Shown: piece after piece, positions 32,970 to 35,795 of the stretch | Numbering within the stretch: the first letter of the stretch is position 1 | Layout of the letters: each line of letters begins with the position of its first letter | DNA from: an uncultured Selenomonadales bacterium | GTDB taxonomy: Bacteria > Bacillota > Clostridia > Christensenellales > QALW01 | Reading direction: 5' to 3' | Length of the DNA: 35,795 nt | Assembly: GCA_905200615.1 (NCBI GenBank) | Contig: CAJKLB010000022.1 | Location: forward strand, 1 to 35,795 | Position numbers and translations under genes: made by a program | Notes under the pieces: model-generated | Databases searched by the model: none | What the model saw: only the letters and a program-made list of their open reading frames with translations | Told to the model about the DNA's origin: nothing

Positions 32970-34142
32970 ATGAGGCAGATTTCAACGGTTATTGAAATAG
33001 GCACGAGTAAGGTTGTTTCTATAATAAGCGAAAACGGACAGTATGATGACACGCATATTTTAGGCAGTGCGTCTGTTCCGTACGCAGGTTATAAAAGAAG
33101 AAGATGGGTGGACAAGCATGCGCTGGAGCCGGCGATTGTAACTGCCTTGCATGAGGCGGAAAAAAAAGCCGGAAGAAAGTGTAAATCGGTTCATATAGGG
33201 ATTCCGGCTGATTTTATAAAGGTAATATGCCGAAAAACCGAGTTGGTGCTTCCTAAACATAAAATACTTACTCAGGCAGATATTACACAATTGTATCATG
33301 CGGGAAAAAGTAAACTGAATGTGCCCAAGGAATATACGGTCATTCATCGGTGCCCGGTAATCTTCTTGCTGGATGACGCCCGGCGAACCATGGAACCCGT
33401 GGGACAAAATGCTGTAAAAATCAGCGCTGTGGTTTCTTATGTTTTGGCGGAAAAATGGTTTTGCTCCGGCGTAAAACAATTGCTTTTGCAAAACGGATAT
33501 TATTCCAGTACGTTTATTGCCGCGTCTTATGCCGAGGCTATGCGCTTTATTCCCCAGGAGAAGCGCGATCACGGCGCGGTGATGATTGATATTGGCAATA
33601 CTTCCTGCTGTGTAATGATTGCGCGGGGCGATGGACTTATTTTCCACCGTATTTTGCCTTTCGGGGGCGCGAATATTACCGGAGATTTGGCCAAAGTATT
33701 TAATATTAGAACCGATTTGGCCGAGGAATTAAAAAAAAGATCCATTTACGGCCTTTCTCTTGGAGAAGACGATTTTTATGAGGTCTGTGATAAAGAAACT
33801 TATAAGTTTCAACGGTTTTCTGCGCAGGAAACGCAGGAGATTATTGAAGCCCGTTTAAGTGAAATGTTGAATGTTATTGTAAAAACATTGGATAAAAGCG
33901 GATGCAGTCTGCCTCAGTATGTTCCTGTTTATCTTACGGGGGGAACGGCATCCATGCGGGGAATGCGTGAGTTTGTACAAAAATATACGGATCATAGTAC
34001 AAGCATTGTGCAGCCGCAGTCAACTTGTTTCAATCAGCCGTGTTATTCTTCGGCGCTGGCGGTTATGGATATGGCGCTTGAGGCTGAAATTGATGATGAA
34101 CCTGGCTTTTTTGAAAATTTTAAAAATATATTTGACAGATAA
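32970..34142 (+). CDS. ftsA: Divergent FtsA-like actin-fold protein
   Basis: A 390-residue actin-superfamily protein just upstream of ftsZ. Phosphate-1 motif IEIGTSKVV, an SHS2/1C-type region (about 70-170, including HIGIPADFI), phosphate-2 motif MIDIGNTSCCVMIA, adenosine motif VYLTGGTASMRGM, and a C-terminal amphipathic helix (GFFENFKNIFDR) that would bind the membrane. FtsA tethers FtsZ filaments to the membrane and recruits the divisome. It is divergent: the phosphate-2 loop lacks the usual GGGT. ATG 32970 is used, with GGAGGTCACC 7 nt upstream. It is followed by ftsZ after 23 nt. Confidence 0.85.
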   Translation: MRQISTVIEIGTSKVVSIISENGQYDDTHILGSASVPYAGYKRRRWVDKHALEPAIVTALHEAEKKAGRKCKSVHIGIPADFIKVICRKTELVLPKHKILTQADITQLYHAGKSKLNVPKEYTVIHRCPVIFLLDDARRTMEPVGQNAVKISAVVSYVLAEKWFCSGVKQLLLQNGYYSSTFIAASYAEAMRFIPQEKRDHGAVMIDIGNTSCCVMIARGDGLIFHRILPFGGANITGDLAKVFNIRTDLAEELKKRSIYGLSLGEDDFYEVCDKETYKFQRFSAQETQEIIEARLSEMLNVIVKTLDKSGCSLPQYVPVYLTGGTASMRGMREFVQKYTDHSTSIVQPQSTCFNQPCYSSALAVMDMALEAEIDDEPGFFENFKNIFDR

Positions 34143-34165
34143 GTTCTTGAAAGGGGAATTTTGTT

Positions 34166-35491
34166 ATGGAATTTGATCTTGATATGGGCGGCTTTGCTCA
34201 GCTTAAGGTTGTAGGGGTAGGCGGAGCCGGAGATAATGCCGTTGACAGAATGATTGCGGCAGGCTTGACCGGTGTTGAATATATCGCTATCAATACCGAC
34301 CGTCAGGCATTGCAGCGTTCAAAAGCGAATAAGAAATTGCAGATTGGTGAAAAAATCACAAAAGGTCTTGGCGCCGGCGCGAATCCCGAAATCGGGAAAA
34401 AAGCGGCGGAGGAAAGCCGTGACGATATTATGGATCAGTTAAGAGGCGCGGATATGGTGTTTGTTACCGCCGGCATGGGCGGCGGCACGGGAACGGGAGC
34501 GGCTCCGGTTGTGGCTGAGGTAGCCAAGGAAATGGGCATGCTTACCGTTGGTGTTGTAACGTATCCGTTTATGTTTGAAGGCAGAACTCGTTCCGGCAAT
34601 GCCGATAAGGGAATTGCTGAACTGAAAGCCGGGGTGGACAGCCTTATTATCATTCCCAATGATAAGCTTTTGCAGGTAGTGGGAAAGGGAACGTCTATGA
34701 CGGAGGCTTTCCGTCAGGCGGATGAAGTGCTGCGTCAGGGTGTTGCCGGTATTTCGGAGCTGATTACTCGCCATAATATGATTAACCTTGACTTTGCCGA
34801 TGTTCGCGCTATTATGAAAGATAAGGGTATTGCGCATATGGGTATTGGTATCGGCACCGGAGAAAACCGTGCGATTGACGCGGCTAAGCATGCCATATCC
34901 AGTCCCCTTTTGGATACTACGATCGCCGGTGCGACCGGTGTGCTGCTTAATGTTACCGGCGGAGCAAGTCTTTCGCTTAATGAAATCAACGAAGCGGCTT
35001 ACCTGGTGCATGAGGCGGTATCGCCTGACGCGAATATTATCTTTGGTGCCGGCATTGACGAAAGCCTTGATGATGAAGTTCGTATTACGATTATTGCTAC
35101 CGGGTTTGAAAAAAAGGATCCTCGCGCGGCTAAGCCCCAGCGCATGACGGAACGCGTTATTCGTGCGGAAGAACCGGCAAGGGAAATACCGGCCGATGAA
35201 GAAGAGGATGGCCTTGTTATGACGAATTTTGAACCGAAGACTACCCGTGAAAATGCGGAACAATCTTTTGTTCGTATGCAAAAGCCTCGTTTTGAAACGC
35301 AAGAGGATGATGATGAAATTTTTGTTCCCCGCAGGGAAGAGCGTCCCCGCCGTCAGGAGGAGCCGGAGGAACAGCCCAAGAGAAGCGGTTTCTTTTCTTC
35401 CTTTAGAAATAACGATGATCAGCAGGACGATTATGATGATATTGATTTTGATATGCCTGCGATTACCAGAAGACACCGTAGGGATCAGTAA
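34166..35491 (+). CDS. ftsZ: Cell division GTPase FtsZ
   Basis: A 441-residue tubulin-like GTPase that forms the Z-ring. GVGGAGDNAV near the N-terminus, GTP loop GGGTGTG (105-111), T7 loop NLDFADV (207-213) with the catalytic Asp, and INTDRQAL. An acidic/charged linker (about 320-420) leads to a C-terminal peptide DIDFDMPAITRRH, the site that binds FtsA, followed by a basic end. AAGGGG lies 9 nt before the ATG. It is the last gene of the cluster and has a strong terminator. Confidence 0.98.
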   Translation: MEFDLDMGGFAQLKVVGVGGAGDNAVDRMIAAGLTGVEYIAINTDRQALQRSKANKKLQIGEKITKGLGAGANPEIGKKAAEESRDDIMDQLRGADMVFVTAGMGGGTGTGAAPVVAEVAKEMGMLTVGVVTYPFMFEGRTRSGNADKGIAELKAGVDSLIIIPNDKLLQVVGKGTSMTEAFRQADEVLRQGVAGISELITRHNMINLDFADVRAIMKDKGIAHMGIGIGTGENRAIDAAKHAISSPLLDTTIAGATGVLLNVTGGASLSLNEINEAAYLVHEAVSPDANIIFGAGIDESLDDEVRITIIATGFEKKDPRAAKPQRMTERVIRAEEPAREIPADEEEDGLVMTNFEPKTTRENAEQSFVRMQKPRFETQEDDDEIFVPRREERPRRQEEPEEQPKRSGFFSSFRNNDDQQDDYDDIDFDMPAITRRHRRDQ

Positions 35492-35545
35492 AATTTATTC
35501 TTAACCGGTTCATGTTTTGTTGAATTAAATAAAAGTTTTTCCTTG

Positions 35546-35580
35546 GAAGAAGCTGCATAAAGAAAGCAGCTTCTTCTTTT
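35546..35580 (+). terminator. Terminator after ftsZ
   Basis: A perfect 11-bp stem GAAGAAGCTGC/GCAGCTTCTTC (35546-35556 with 35566-35576), a 9-nt loop and a TTTT tail. Confidence 0.85.
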
Positions 35581-35655
35581 GTAATCAAAAGGAGTGGGCG
35601 AAAAGGAAAGTATTACGGAGAAACGGAAAAAATGCTTTTTTCTTTGGGAGGTATA

Positions 35656-35766
35656 ATGAATTTTAGGGAAAAGAAATCGTTCGTGCCAAACAGATTTGCA
35701 GCTTTTTTTATGGAATATTATCAATTCAAAATTTGGAAAAATTTATGCCCCGAAAGGGCTTTTTAA
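35656..35766 (+). CDS. Small ORF, 36 residues, unknown
   Basis: An ATG with GGGAGG 4 nt upstream opens a 36-codon frame (begins MNFREKKSFV; aromatic and basic throughout, with FFMEYYQF in the middle). The stop lies inside a short hairpin GCCC-CGAAA-GGGC with a T tail, so the unit could also be a small RNA or the leader of a gene beyond the window edge. There is no match that I recognise. The last 29 bases of the window hold nothing I can name. Confidence 0.4.
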   Translation: MNFREKKSFVPNRFAAFFMEYYQFKIWKNLCPERAF

Positions 35767-35795
35767 AAGATGTTTTCGCCTTACAAAATCGTAGC

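Noticed and set aside
33060..33647. A 195-codon minus-strand frame opposite ftsA
   Set aside because: Antisense to the FtsA-like gene, with no promoter, ribosome site or recognisable domain.
34439..35476. A 345-codon open frame on the minus strand opposite ftsZ
   Set aside because: It is antisense to ftsZ, rich in Arg/His/Asn from reverse reading, has no ribosome site or family motif, and ftsZ is certain.
1..35795. CRISPR arrays, rRNA genes, transposases, prophage genes
   Set aside because: No regular spaced repeats, rRNA sequence, transposase or phage protein was seen.

Overview
The window looks like a chromosome segment of an anaerobic, gut-type Bacillota, most likely class Clostridia. 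The evidence is Shine-Dalgarno-rich gene starts (many AGGAGG-like), a division/wall cluster whose class B PBP carries a SpoVD-style PASTA domain, a MurE with the meso-diaminopimelate DNPR motif, a PocR-AraC regulator, and fucose and glycan catabolism genes. I cannot place it below class level.

Layout. (1) 1-3000: an AT-rich divergent unit, with a LysR regulator on the + strand facing a minus-strand operon of a SemiSWEET-like membrane protein, an alpha/beta hydrolase and a DUF4886 SGNH-like hydrolase. Two dyads of LysR-operator size lie between them. (2) 3000-4150: an imperfect long hairpin of unknown nature, a SAM methyltransferase gene broken by one frameshift, and tRNA-Leu(UAG) with its own promoter. 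(3) 4330-6420: KtrB/KtrA potassium uptake. (4) 6420-11020: a decayed XRE-type regulator, then a MarR-controlled heterodimeric ABC exporter with a clear palindromic operator over the start of transcription. (5) 11020-16140: a PocR-AraC regulator divergent from a GH95 fucosidase and L-fucose isomerase. (6) 16180-20890: a lower-GC three-gene block with a membrane-anchored protein of four tandem copies of an unrecognised domain, a DUF5060/DUF4038 glycoside hydrolase lipoprotein, and a second anchored protein with one copy of the same domain. (7) 21020-21600: a tandem DUF305 protein. (8) 21700-35500: the division and cell wall (dcw) cluster mraZ-rsmH-ftsL-spoVD/ftsI-murE-mraY-murD-ftsW-murA-ftsQ, then a separately controlled ftsA-like/ftsZ pair. 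A small ORF closes the window.

How the genes work together. Region 5 can release L-fucose from glycans and isomerise it to fuculose. Region 6 probably handles a glycan at the cell surface and may work with region 5. The dcw cluster supplies lipid I precursors, septal peptidoglycan synthase (SEDS plus bPBP) and the Z-ring. It lacks murF, murC, murG and murB, which must lie elsewhere if present.

The best candidate for something undescribed is the region 6 surface block. The regulatory dyads before marR, mraZ, murA and ftsA are the next most informative signals.
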